A stretch of DNA of 64,000 nt from contig JAKAOG010000001.1 in assembly GCA_021823325.1 (NCBI GenBank), forward strand, positions 124,001 to 188,000. Direction: 5' to 3'. Source of the stretch: an archaeon (GTDB lineage: Archaea > Thermoproteota > Nitrososphaeria > Nitrososphaerales > Gagatemarchaeaceae). This document shows positions 50,623 through 59,335 of this stretch, piece by piece (the stretch's first letter is position 1; each line of letters starts with the position of its first letter). The notes beneath the pieces were generated by a model that was not told the DNA's origin, made no database searches, and saw nothing but the letters and a program-made list of their open reading frames with translations. The position numbers and the translations under genes are program-made.

Positions 50623-51582
50623 ATGGCGCTTTCAGGATTCGAGGGTCAAGTAACAGCAGCAGTCGAGAAGCTCGGCGAGAGCATCGTCAGCGTGAGCAGC
50701 ATGAGGCTCGAGAGACGATTCTTCGGCATCGTCCCGCTGGAGGGCCAGGGTTCGGGAATCATCCTCGACAGGGACGGGCTAGTAGTCACCAACAACCATG
50801 TCATCGACGGCGCGAACCAGGTCCACGTGAGCCTCAAGGATGGCAGGACGTTCACCGGCGAAGTGGTGGGTTCGGATGAAGCAACCGACGTGGCAGTGAT
50901 TCGAGTCAACGCTTCTGACCTCCCTGCAGCAGAGCTCGGCGACTCCGAGGCCGTCAGGGTGGGCCAGTTCGTGCTCGCCATAGGCAACGCGCTCGCGCTT
51001 CCAGGGGGTCCCACCGTGTCTATGGGGGTGTTGAGCGCCAAAGGAAGGCCCCTTCCGGGTTCGGACTTCATTTTCGAAGGACTGCTGCAGACCGACGCCG
51101 CAGTGAACCCAGGCAACAGCGGAGGGCCGTTGGCAGACCTTGACGGCAAAATCATAGGGATCACCACCCTGATGATACCCTACGCGCAGGGGATGGGGTT
51201 CGCGATACCGATCAACACTGTGAAGAGGATCGCCCAGGAGATACTCCAGAACGGGAGGGTGAGCCGAAGATGGATCGGGATCTCGGGAATCGACGTCACC
51301 CCACAGCTCGCCCGAAGGTACAGCCTGCAGACCGACACAGGTTTCCTTGTGGCAGAAGTGGTCCCCCGAAGCCCGGCCGAGTTCGCAGGGCTGCGCAACG
51401 GGGACGTCGTCGTGGGGGCTGACGGGGCTGGGGTGAAGCACACCAAAGACCTGCTCATGGCCATTTCGAAGGCGGAGTCGGGAGGGAAGGTGAGATTGGA
51501 GATCAACCGGGCAGGAAGGAAGGGCGAGCTTGACGTCAGCCCGGCCGAGGCGCCCCCCATCCAGACCTACGACGGGAGATAA
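50623..51582 (+). CDS. HtrA-like serine protease with PDZ domain
   Basis: The 319-residue protein has the trypsin-like catalytic triad: His in VVTNNHVIDGA, Asp in ATDVAVIRV, Ser in AVNPGNSGGPL. A C-terminal PDZ domain follows (GFLVAEVVPRSPAEFAGLRNGDVVVGADG). There is no signal peptide or membrane helix, so it should work in the cytoplasm, unlike bacterial DegP. It likely degrades or refolds damaged proteins. It lies just outside the AT-richer island, with GC-rich codons. Confidence 0.9.
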   Translation: MALSGFEGQVTAAVEKLGESIVSVSSMRLERRFFGIVPLEGQGSGIILDRDGLVVTNNHVIDGANQVHVSLKDGRTFTGEVVGSDEATDVAVIRVNASDLPAAELGDSEAVRVGQFVLAIGNALALPGGPTVSMGVLSAKGRPLPGSDFIFEGLLQTDAAVNPGNSGGPLADLDGKIIGITTLMIPYAQGMGFAIPINTVKRIAQEILQNGRVSRRWIGISGIDVTPQLARRYSLQTDTGFLVAEVVPRSPAEFAGLRNGDVVVGADGAGVKHTKDLLMAISKAESGGKVRLEINRAGRKGELDVSPAEAPPIQTYDGR

Positions 51583-51623
51583 GGGCCGCCTCCTTTATCT
51601 CGCGCCTTTGACATGGCGGCCCG

Positions 51624-52757
51624 TTGGCCTTCACGACCACCGTGGTCGGCAGCTTTCCCCGTTCCAGGGAGCTCATCGACGCCACCAAACGGCACGCCAA
51701 AGGCGAGGTGAAACAGGCAGAGCTCGACAGACTCCTCGAGGGGGCGACGAAGTCGATTATCGCGCAGGAGGAAGAAGCCGGGGTAGAAGTCATCACCGAC
51801 GGTGAGCAGAGGCGCAGCAGCTTCGTGAGCTTCGTCGGGGACAAGATTCCGGGTTTCAAGGTGATGCACATAACCCAGCTCAACGCGGATGCGATGGAGA
51901 TACTGAAGAGGAACAAGGTACAGCTAACATACATGAGAGCAGTGATCGCCGAAGAGCTCGAGGACTCCGTCATCGCCGCTGACGAGTTCAAGGCGGCGCG
52001 GAAGTACTCCAAGAGGCCGTTCAAGGTCACGCTCCCGGCACCGTACCTCGTCATGTGGGAGAGTTGGCACAGCAAGCTTTCGAAGGCGGCCTATCCCACC
52101 CCCGAGGACTTCGCCTACGCTTACGCAAAGCTGCTGAGGAAGGAAGTGCTCAGGCTCAAGGAAGCGGGGGTCTCCTTCATCCAGATAGACGAGCCCATGC
52201 TCGGCGACCTGACCGAAGCGGGGGACAAGCCCGACAGGTACAGACGAGTCTTCAACGAGCTATACGGCCAGGAATACAGGGGGTTCAAACAGGAGCTGAA
52301 GCTCGCGGTCGACCTCCTCAACGAGGTGACCAAGGGAGTGGACGGGGTCAGGCTGGGGGTCCACATGGACAGGTGGCCGAACAAAGACTCCCCATACTTC
52401 GACCTCGGCTACGAAAGGTTCCTTCCGGAGCTCCTAGAGACCAAGGCCGACCAGTTCGTCCTCGAATATACCTCGCCTGGTACAGGAGACCCAGCCAAGC
52501 TGGTGAAAGAGTTCCCCGAAAAGATGGAGATAGGGCTCGGGGTCGTAAGCGTCCAGGACTATGAGGTCGAGTCCCCCGGCACCATCGTCTCCAGGGTGAA
52601 ACGGGTCATCGGGTCCATCGAGCCGGAGCGGATCTGGCTGAACCCGGACTGCGGCTTCGCGCCTGGGATGTTCAGGACTTTCCCCACCGACGTGGCGTTC
52701 GCCAAGCTGAAGTCGATGACGAAGGCGGCGGAAATGCTTAGGAAAGAGTACGCCTGA
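51624..52757 (+). CDS. MetE C-terminal-domain-like methionine synthase (core MetE)
   Basis: The 377-residue protein starts at TTG and opens with TTTVVGSFPRS, the usual core-MetE N-terminus. EVITDGEQRR, FIQIDEPML, VLEYTSPG and LNPDCGFAP follow the barrel order of the catalytic half of MetE. The zinc site is odd: Glu and the last Cys are present, but the HxC motif reads HMD (VHMDRW), so one Cys ligand is replaced by Asp. Core-MetE proteins lack the N-terminal half and use other methyl donors than polyglutamyl-folate. The MTHFR-like gene follows after 11 bp. Confidence 0.8.
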   Translation: MAFTTTVVGSFPRSRELIDATKRHAKGEVKQAELDRLLEGATKSIIAQEEEAGVEVITDGEQRRSSFVSFVGDKIPGFKVMHITQLNADAMEILKRNKVQLTYMRAVIAEELEDSVIAADEFKAARKYSKRPFKVTLPAPYLVMWESWHSKLSKAAYPTPEDFAYAYAKLLRKEVLRLKEAGVSFIQIDEPMLGDLTEAGDKPDRYRRVFNELYGQEYRGFKQELKLAVDLLNEVTKGVDGVRLGVHMDRWPNKDSPYFDLGYERFLPELLETKADQFVLEYTSPGTGDPAKLVKEFPEKMEIGLGVVSVQDYEVESPGTIVSRVKRVIGSIEPERIWLNPDCGFAPGMFRTFPTDVAFAKLKSMTKAAEMLRKEYA

Positions 52758-52768
52758 AACGACCTCAG

Positions 52769-53728
52769 TTGGCACTGAAGGCGTCCCTGGGAAGCCGTCC
52801 TGTCATCTACGAAATCGTGCCTCCGCGGAAGGACACTTCCAGATTCGGCACAGACTTGCGGGTGCTCGATGACGTTCTCAACGACGGCAGAATAGCAGCC
52901 ATCAATATCCCAGAGCTGATCAGAAGGCGGTCTGAGCGGGGCGAAGTGGTGTATTCCCCGGCCACGATACCCCCAGAGGAGTATGCGTTGATGATCAGGG
53001 ACCACAAGGAGCCCATCGTCAACCTGATCGCACCGAGGCTGGAGAAGGAAGCGCTCCTCCGACGCGTCCGGAAGGTGCTCGCGGATTACATGATCCCCAA
53101 CCTCATCCTCGTGGGGAGGGAGAGGCGAGAGGACAGGCTCCCGGGGCCTGACGTCGTCCAGGCGCTCAGCCTGGTCAGGGGGATGAAGACCCAGTCTACC
53201 ACGCTAGGCGGGATATGCATCTTCTCCCGGAGTTCATCCGGGACAGACGAAAAGGGGGCCAGTCTGGGGAAGATCTCCGAAGCGGAGCGCCTGTGGAACA
53301 AGGCATCCGCAGGATGCGACTTCGTCACGGGCCAAATTACCTTCGAGTCTGGTCCGGTCATTGGTCTCCTCAGGGACTACCAGGAACTCTGCGATAGGAG
53401 AGGGACCAGGCCTGTAACTGTGTTTGTCAGCCTCACCACGGTGCCCACCGAGGGCATCCTCCGCCTGCTCGAGTCGCTTGACGTCGTGGTGCCTCCCGAC
53501 ATCAGGAAGAAACTCCTTCGCAGCGAGGCCATGGGCGAGGAGTCGGTAAGGATAGCATCCGAGGTCTTTGGCGAAGTCGTCGACGGTGTCGAGAGAGAAG
53601 GAACGAGCGTGCCGCTCGGACTTCAAATCGAACAGGTCGGTGTCAACAACGGAGCGCTTTCTCTGGAGCTGCTCGATTCTGTGTACCCGATCCTGAAGGG
53701 AGCCCGACCTCGGTCTCCCAACAATTAA
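52769..53728 (+). CDS. Methylenetetrahydrofolate reductase-like protein
   Basis: The 319-residue protein resembles MetF by its start VIYEIVPPRKDTSRF, the IPNLILVGRE strand where family members bind FAD and folate, and GCDFVTGQITFES near residue 190 matching the QxxF/T-type barrel strand of MTHFR. It would make the methyl donor used by the adjacent core MetE. Start is TTG 52769, 11 bp after that gene. The C-terminal 60 residues are less conserved than I would expect, so a related pterin enzyme is possible. Confidence 0.75.
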   Translation: MALKASLGSRPVIYEIVPPRKDTSRFGTDLRVLDDVLNDGRIAAINIPELIRRRSERGEVVYSPATIPPEEYALMIRDHKEPIVNLIAPRLEKEALLRRVRKVLADYMIPNLILVGRERREDRLPGPDVVQALSLVRGMKTQSTTLGGICIFSRSSSGTDEKGASLGKISEAERLWNKASAGCDFVTGQITFESGPVIGLLRDYQELCDRRGTRPVTVFVSLTTVPTEGILRLLESLDVVVPPDIRKKLLRSEAMGEESVRIASEVFGEVVDGVEREGTSVPLGLQIEQVGVNNGALSLELLDSVYPILKGARPRSPNN

Positions 53729-53753
53729 TAGCGATGTGCCGCCTGGTCGGCCC

Positions 53754-54500
53754 ATGAAGCGGAGCACCCAGGCGGCCGTCCTCTGCGGCGGGAGGGGAGA
53801 GCGCCTGAAGCCGCTCACAGACTACTTCCAGAAGGTGATGATACCGATCGGCCCTAAGAAGCTCCCTCTCCTGGCCTACATCATCGCGTTGATGCGCCAC
53901 CATGGCATCACCAGGGTGACCCTCCTCACAGGATACAGGTCAGAGGACATCAGGAGATACTTCGGAGACGGGGGAACGCAACGGATGAAGATCTCATATT
54001 CAGAAGACAGGCCTGGATCGAGCGGCAGCCTTAACGCGGTGGCGAATGCCATCAAAGGGGGTTCCCTCGAGGGGTGCGACGAGCTCCTCATCTACTATGG
54101 GGACATACTAACCGACCTCAACATCACCGAGCTGCTCAGGGTCCATCGGGAGTCGGGCGCTGACGTGACCCTCGTATTGGACAAGGGATACACCCTCCCA
54201 GTAGGGGTGGCGGAGGTCAGCGGCGGCGTAGTCACGTCTTTCAAGGAAAAGCCCAAGATAGACATGAGTGTCACCACGGGGCCCATGGTCGCAGGACCCG
54301 ACGCCATGGAGCTGATAGCGAAGACGGCCAGCAAGAAGAGGACCGACCTCATGACCGATTTCATCCCGGAGCTGCTGAGGAGAGGGGGCAAAGTCGCTGC
54401 CTACTACACCCCCGACGAGTGGTTTGATGTCGGTACAGTTTCGAGCTTCGTCAAGCTGAACGAAGAACTGTCCCGGCATCCGCCCAGGTACCCGGTGTAG
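53754..54500 (+). CDS. Sugar-1-phosphate nucleotidyltransferase
   Basis: From ATG 53754, which lies 27 bp after CAATTAATAG, the protein has 248 residues. AAVLCGGRGERLKPLTDYFQKVMIPIG is the nucleotide-binding and catalytic loop of GlmU/RfbA-like enzymes, and LLIYYGDIL is the metal-binding Asp strand. Lys in FKEKPK matches the sugar-phosphate-binding Lys. It makes an NDP-sugar, probably for glycans. No hexapeptide-repeat domain is present, so it is not bifunctional. Confidence 0.88.
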   Translation: MKRSTQAAVLCGGRGERLKPLTDYFQKVMIPIGPKKLPLLAYIIALMRHHGITRVTLLTGYRSEDIRRYFGDGGTQRMKISYSEDRPGSSGSLNAVANAIKGGSLEGCDELLIYYGDILTDLNITELLRVHRESGADVTLVLDKGYTLPVGVAEVSGGVVTSFKEKPKIDMSVTTGPMVAGPDAMELIAKTASKKRTDLMTDFIPELLRRGGKVAAYYTPDEWFDVGTVSSFVKLNEELSRHPPRYPV

Positions 54501-54672
54501 CTTCGCGGGCCGCTATCTGTGGCCGCTTCGCTGTGGCTCCCGTTAGGGGCCGGATATTCTTCCCCGGGGCTCACTCTGAGCGGGGTGAATTGCACCGCTG
54601 CCTGCACGCCTCCCATCGCGGCGCGAAGCGCTGGTCGCTTACTACGTCCGCGCACCTTGCGGATCTCTCAGC
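54501..54672. other. Intergenic 172 bp, no gene supported
   Basis: Between the convergent nucleotidyltransferase and SQR-like genes, GCGGGCC and GGCCGC at about 54506-54525 can form an imperfect GC-rich hairpin, possibly a transcript end. Frames here are short and without a promoter. Confidence 0.3.
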
Positions 54673-55890
54673 CTAGGCGGTCTTTGCTTCTTGCAGCTCT
54701 TCCACGGGGAACCGCGTCGGGCCGAAGAACATGTCGAACACCCGTTCCAGGCTCCCATTGAGCGCCCTCCAGTATATCATGGCGAAAGACCGCTTTTCGA
54801 TGTACTTGATGGTAGAAGGAGACTGATCCTCGGGAGGGGAAGCGTAGGTCGCCGACACGAAGATCGCCCTGTGTGCTCCGACCTCCATAGGGCAGTTGAT
54901 CCTCCCATTGTAGGCGAGCTCGTCGTGGGTGCCCCGCGCCTCGTTGACGATGTTGTGGGCCACCACCACCGACTGGAGATGAGCGACCACGCCAGACTTC
55001 GAAACAGGGATGTTGGTGGCGTCTCCGATCGCATAGACTCCGGGCTGGCCGAGGACCTTCATGGTCCCCTTGTCCGTCGGAACATATCCGTCGCTGTCTC
55101 CGATGCCTGACCTTACGACCACATCTGCCCCGTGGTGAGGTGGGATCGCGATCAGCAGGTCGTAGTCGAACGACTCCCCTTCCATCGACGTAATTTTCTT
55201 GTGTTCGGGATCAACCTTGTCGACGTTGAAGAAAGTGGTCACCTCGATCCCCTTCTCGTCGAACATGGGAGCCACCACCTCGGAGACCCTCTCTGCGGGA
55301 TAGGCCCTCGGATACGGGGTGAGGAACCGTATCCTGACCTTCTCCCTGATGCCTTTCTTCCTGAAGAACTCGTCCAGCATGAACGCCGCCTCATTGGGAG
55401 ACGGCGGGCACTTGTGCGGGGCGCTGGCGATCGCCACCACCACCGTCCCCTCCTTGAAATCTTGGAGCGCCTTCCAGATCTTGCTGGAGTCCTCGGGGCC
55501 CGTGTGGAAGTTCAGCGCCCCCTGAGCAAGCCCTGGGATGATCGTAGGGTCTGCGACGGCGCCAGTCGCGATCACCAGGTGGTCAAAGGGTAGTATCTTC
55601 CCTCCCTTCGTGCTGACCATCCTCTGCCGAAAATCGATCAACGCCGCGGGGTCATGGAGGAACTCAACCCCCTTCCGGAGGAGCCGCGATTCGTCGCGGA
55701 GGTACTTGCGAGGTGCGGCTCCCTTGAACGCAATATCCAGGTTTCCGGGCTGGAACGGGTGCTCGAGGTGCTCCCCAACCAGTTGCAAGGAAACTAACCC
55801 ATCCCGGATCTCCTTGCCGAGCTCAGAAGCCAGCAGGTTGGCTGTGAACGTCCCCCCGTCCCCCGACCCAACCACCACGATGTGCTCCAA
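54673..55890 (-). CDS. Sulfide:quinone oxidoreductase-like flavoprotein
   Basis: I start at TTG 55890 (405 residues), where HIVVVGSGDGGTFTANLLAS forms the FAD strand, just after the tusA stop. FDHLVIATGAVADPT and GVYAIGDATNIP are the other FAD motifs of the two-dinucleotide-binding fold. Cys in HKCPPSPNEAAF matches the SQR-type active-site Cys region; a second conserved Cys (INCPME) is near residue 335. C-terminal amphipathic helices may touch the membrane. It oxidises sulfide to sulfane sulfur and reduces quinone. Genes for DsrE- and TusA-like sulfur carriers are directly upstream. Confidence 0.82.
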   Translation of the reverse strand: MEHIVVVGSGDGGTFTANLLASELGKEIRDGLVSLQLVGEHLEHPFQPGNLDIAFKGAAPRKYLRDESRLLRKGVEFLHDPAALIDFRQRMVSTKGGKILPFDHLVIATGAVADPTIIPGLAQGALNFHTGPEDSSKIWKALQDFKEGTVVVAIASAPHKCPPSPNEAAFMLDEFFRKKGIREKVRIRFLTPYPRAYPAERVSEVVAPMFDEKGIEVTTFFNVDKVDPEHKKITSMEGESFDYDLLIAIPPHHGADVVVRSGIGDSDGYVPTDKGTMKVLGQPGVYAIGDATNIPVSKSGVVAHLQSVVVAHNIVNEARGTHDELAYNGRINCPMEVGAHRAIFVSATYASPPEDQSPSTIKYIEKRSFAMIYWRALNGSLERVFDMFFGPTRFPVEELQEAKTA

Positions 55891-55895
55891 CTCAC

Positions 55896-56153
55896 TCAGC
55901 TCCTCTTCTTCGTCACTTTGACGAGTATCCGGACGTACCCCTGCTCCTCCGAGACATTCTGGAGCTCGTTCCCGCTCTTCTGAGCCCACGCTGCGATGTC
56001 CGCCTTGGCGGCAGGGTCGGTGGCCCACAGTTCGATTACGTCCCCGAGCTGGGCGCTTCGGTATGCCTTGAAGAGCTCAGTGATCGGTCCAGGGCAGAAG
56101 CTGCCCCGGCAGTCCAATACTTTGTGTTGCTCTAGTGCTGACAACCCACTCAC
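55896..56153 (-). CDS. TusA/SirA-like sulfur carrier protein
   Basis: The 85-residue protein has LDCRGSFCPGPITELFKAY, with the catalytic Cys in CPGP and a further Cys seven residues earlier, then LGDVIELWATDPAAKADIAAW, the usual TusA helix. It carries persulfide sulfur between enzymes. The GTG start directly follows the stop of the DsrE-like gene, and the SQR gene starts 5 bp after its stop, so the three genes form one operon. Confidence 0.9.
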   Translation of the reverse strand: MSGLSALEQHKVLDCRGSFCPGPITELFKAYRSAQLGDVIELWATDPAAKADIAAWAQKSGNELQNVSEEQGYVRILVKVTKKRS

Positions 56154-56654
56154 CTAGATGAAGATGATCTGTCCACCCTCGCCTAAGGACAACATGGTGG
56201 CCGCTCCCACGACGTCGTCTACTTCGCGTATGAGGTCATCTTTGGGGGTCCCCATCACCTCCATGGTGGTCGAGCAGGCGTGCAGCTTCACCCCGAGGTC
56301 CTTCGCCATGCGGAACATCTCTGGTATCGATGGTACCTTCGCCTTGGCCATCTTCCCCTCCATCATCCTGGTGGCCATGGCGGTCATGCCGGGGATCATC
56401 CCCAGTATGTTCGGCATGGGCATCCCCGGGTTCCCCACTGCTGCTACCTTCATCGAGTTGACTTTCTTCTTGTTCACGGCGTCCAACCCCCAGAATGTGA
56501 AGAACATGTGGACCTCCTTCCCCATCGTGGCCCCCGTGGTCGCTATCATCAGCGCCGGGTAGACCATGTCCATCGTCCCCTTCGAGAGAATGATGAGCAG
56601 CCTGGAGGTCTGCTCCCCCTTCTCTTCAGTTCTCATCTGCGACATCTGGGCCAT
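56154..56654 (-). CDS. DsrE/DsrF-like family protein (DsrE3-like)
   Basis: From ATG 56654 the product has 166 residues. LLIILSKGTMDMVYPALMIATTGATMGKEVHMFFTFWGLDAV is the alpha/beta core of the DsrE family, and Cys in KLHACSTTMEVMG near residue 127 corresponds to the sulfur-binding Cys of DsrE3/peroxiredoxin-like members. The middle is very rich in Met. It likely moves sulfane sulfur between SQR, TusA and downstream enzymes such as Hdr-like complexes, none of which is in the window. Confidence 0.82.
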   Translation of the reverse strand: MAQMSQMRTEEKGEQTSRLLIILSKGTMDMVYPALMIATTGATMGKEVHMFFTFWGLDAVNKKKVNSMKVAAVGNPGMPMPNILGMIPGMTAMATRMMEGKMAKAKVPSIPEMFRMAKDLGVKLHACSTTMEVMGTPKDDLIREVDDVVGAATMLSLGEGGQIIFI

Positions 56655-56759
56655 GCTAACTCGCGAGCGTCTGAAGAGTACCTTGCGATAATAAACCGGG
56701 GAGCCGTTTCTCATGTTAGAGAATTGTAGCTTCCCCGTCAGAGCGGGGACGGATCTGGC

Positions 56760-58226
56760 TTATGGGGCCTGTTTCCTGAATACGTAGTTCTTCGTCGCGA
56801 GGGAAAGGACTACCGCGAAGAGCATCGCGGCAATCCCCAGGTAGAAGACGTAATCGAAGGCCGTGCCGTTGGGGAAGGCCACCGGCACTAGGATTACCCC
56901 CTGAGGGGTCTGGTGAGGGATCTTGACGATGGTGGTGTAAGTGCTCATTATCGTCGTGGCAACCACCGGCCCGACGGCGCCCCCGATGTTCCTCAGCATG
57001 GTGTTGAGCCCGAGCCCCGTGGCCACGGTGTCCCTAGGGAGCGACACGCTGATCATGTTCACTATGGGGATGATGAGCGATACCGCCCCGATCATCGACA
57101 CCGCCGTGTCTATGACGAGGTCTGTCGTGGTGCCTTTGTTGAATATGAAGAGCCCGAATCCGACGATGGCTATCGTCCCGCCCAGGATCATGGCAGGCTT
57201 CGGACCGTAGCGGGTGACCATCCTTCCTACGCCGGGACCGGCTACGAGCATCGCTATCGCGGCGGGGCCTATGGTAAGGCCGGCGCTCAGCACGTCAAGG
57301 CCAAGCCCCAGAGGCGATGGGTCTTCGGCAAAATAGACCACCGCGTAGAAGAGCATGAACATCCCGATTCCGGAGATGACGCCGATGCCGTTCGCGACCA
57401 GCACGTTCCGGATCCTCAGCAGGCTGAGCTGGATGAGCGGGTTTTCCTTGCGGGCTTCCGCCACGAAGAACGCGACGGTGAGACCCAGCCCGGCTACGAG
57501 CGCCGCAAGGCCATATGCCGAGTACCACCCCTCGTACGGTCCCTCGCTGAGATAGAACAGCACCAGGGATACTCCAGCCATGAGGAGCACGACCGTCTCA
57601 TAGTCTACTTTTCGCCCGGTTCCGGTGTGCCCCTGAGGGAGGAACCGCCAGATCACCGCGAAGAGTAACACACTGAGTATGAAGGCGGAGTGGAAGGCCC
57701 ACTGCCACCCCAGGTCCTGGATTATGTACGCCCCCAAGATCAGCCCTGCTGCGGCCCCGATGGCGAAAGTCGCGCTGACGACCCCCTGGGCAGTCGCAAT
57801 CCGCTCCTTTGGGAATGTCTCAGCGATGATAGCCAGCGAGAGGGGGACTATGGCAAAGCCGATGCCTTGGACGGCCCTGGCTGCTATCAAAAAGTAGATT
57901 GACGGGGAAAACCCCGCCGCCCCAACACCGATGGTGTAGAACACAAGAGCGATCAGAAACATCTTCTTCTTTCCGTAGCTATCCCCTAGCTTCCCAAAGA
58001 GGGGCGAAACCGCGCTCCCGACTATGAGGAAGGCAGAGGTTATCCAAGAAACAGCACTGACGGTCGTCGAGAAGTACGTCTGGATTGTGAGTATCCCTGG
58101 GAGGATCATGGTCTCCACATAATTGAGGAGGAGGGCCACGCCCACCATCGCGAGCAATGCCCGCAGCTGGTGGCTGGACGTCCCAGTGGGGATGACTTGA
58201 GGCTCGGCTGCTGGCTGAGTCTGCAT
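56760..58226 (-). CDS. MFS drug exporter of the DHA2 type
   Basis: From ATG 58226 the protein has 488 residues; a GTG 9 bases upstream is in frame, but the TATA-like GTTTATAATGG lies 27 bp from the ATG. About 14 hydrophobic helices, motif A (FGKLGDSYGKKKMF) after helix two and RAVQGIGFAIVPL in helix four mark it as a proton-coupled multidrug exporter family member. It is separate from the DHA2-type exporter at 40178. Substrate unknown. Confidence 0.88.
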   Translation of the reverse strand: MQTQPAAEPQVIPTGTSSHQLRALLAMVGVALLLNYVETMILPGILTIQTYFSTTVSAVSWITSAFLIVGSAVSPLFGKLGDSYGKKKMFLIALVFYTIGVGAAGFSPSIYFLIAARAVQGIGFAIVPLSLAIIAETFPKERIATAQGVVSATFAIGAAAGLILGAYIIQDLGWQWAFHSAFILSVLLFAVIWRFLPQGHTGTGRKVDYETVVLLMAGVSLVLFYLSEGPYEGWYSAYGLAALVAGLGLTVAFFVAEARKENPLIQLSLLRIRNVLVANGIGVISGIGMFMLFYAVVYFAEDPSPLGLGLDVLSAGLTIGPAAIAMLVAGPGVGRMVTRYGPKPAMILGGTIAIVGFGLFIFNKGTTTDLVIDTAVSMIGAVSLIIPIVNMISVSLPRDTVATGLGLNTMLRNIGGAVGPVVATTIMSTYTTIVKIPHQTPQGVILVPVAFPNGTAFDYVFYLGIAAMLFAVVLSLATKNYVFRKQAP

Positions 58227-58357
58227 CTTTCGCACGCCCTTCGACTCGCCATTATAAACAACCCGTAGGCTCTCGCACGAAACACGGCATACGTCGCGCC
58301 CTGGAAATCCGAGCGCAGCGGAGGCGAGACGCCGAGCCAGGGAGTCCGCGAGCCCCG

Positions 58358-59269
58358 CTATGCGCGCTCGATTATCTTCTTCCCGAAAAGGGACAGGGCG
58401 AGTTCGACCGCGAGCTCCGCGGTGTGGTTGGACACGTCGAGTATCGGGTTAACTTCGACGAACTCGGCAGAAGTCACCTTTCGCGAGTCAGAGAGCATCT
58501 CCATCGCCAGTTGCGCCTCGCGATACGTGAGCCCGCCCTTGACAGGCGTCCCTGTTCCCGGCGCCTCCCTTGGGTCGATCGAGTCGACGTCGGCGCTCAG
58601 GTGGACTTGGTCCACTCCGGCGGCCGCGATGTCGAGCGCCTTTTGCATCACCCTCTTCATCCCAAGCTCGTCTATCTCTCTCATGGTGAACACAGTGACC
58701 TTCGAACGCGACAGCGCCTTCGACTCCTGAGGGTCGAGGTCTCTTATGCCAACCAGGACCGTGTTCTTTTCCGAAGCTTTCGGAGCCCTCCCTCCCAGCT
58801 TCGCGAGGTCCGGGTGCCCGTATCCGAGGACCGCCGCCAGCGCCATCCCGTGGATGTTTCCGCTTGGGGTCGTGGTCGGGGTGTTGAAGTCTCCATGAGC
58901 GTCCAGCCAGATGACCCCCCTGCCGGTACCGGGACCTGGAAGGCCAGCTAGCGTCCCTATTGAGACGCTCTGGTCGCCGCCGAGGACCAGGGGAAACAGC
59001 CCCTTGCTCGCACATTCGGAGACCTTCCTCGCTATCATCTCGCACTGTTTGACGACGTCTTTGAGGTATCTCACCTTCTCGTCTCCGACCGCAGCGGTGG
59101 CCATGTCTGAGGTAGGGATGTTCCCAAAATCTTTCACAGTATGGCCGAGAGACTCCAGCCGCTCCTCCAACCTCGCGATCCTGATGGCGCTCGGGCCCAT
59201 GTCCACTCCACGACGCTGCTGGCCCAGGTCCACCGGCGCGCCCACGATTCCGATCTTCATCTTCATCAT
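58358..59269 (-). CDS. rocF: Arginase with Gln in place of a metal-binding His
   Basis: This 303-residue ureohydrolase has the arginase motifs WLDAHGDFNT (Asp123, His125, Asp127), the arginine-binding TPSGNIHGM, ADVDSIDP near residue 230 and EVNP near 275. The first metal motif reads GGDQS rather than GGDHS, so Gln100 replaces the usual Mn-A ligand His. It would release urea and ornithine from arginine if active. ATGs occur at residues 1, 2 and 4; the TATA-like CTATAAACC best fits a start at residue 4. It is divergent from rhodanese. Agmatinase or formimidoylglutamase functions are less likely. Confidence 0.85.
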   Translation of the reverse strand: MMKMKIGIVGAPVDLGQQRRGVDMGPSAIRIARLEERLESLGHTVKDFGNIPTSDMATAAVGDEKVRYLKDVVKQCEMIARKVSECASKGLFPLVLGGDQSVSIGTLAGLPGPGTGRGVIWLDAHGDFNTPTTTPSGNIHGMALAAVLGYGHPDLAKLGGRAPKASEKNTVLVGIRDLDPQESKALSRSKVTVFTMREIDELGMKRVMQKALDIAAAGVDQVHLSADVDSIDPREAPGTGTPVKGGLTYREAQLAMEMLSDSRKVTSAEFVEVNPILDVSNHTAELAVELALSLFGKKIIERA

Positions 59270-59335
59270 GACCGGAAGCCCTGACTATAAACCACTTCTG
59301 GGCGTTAAACCTTAACACCAGGGCGGACGCCTTGT

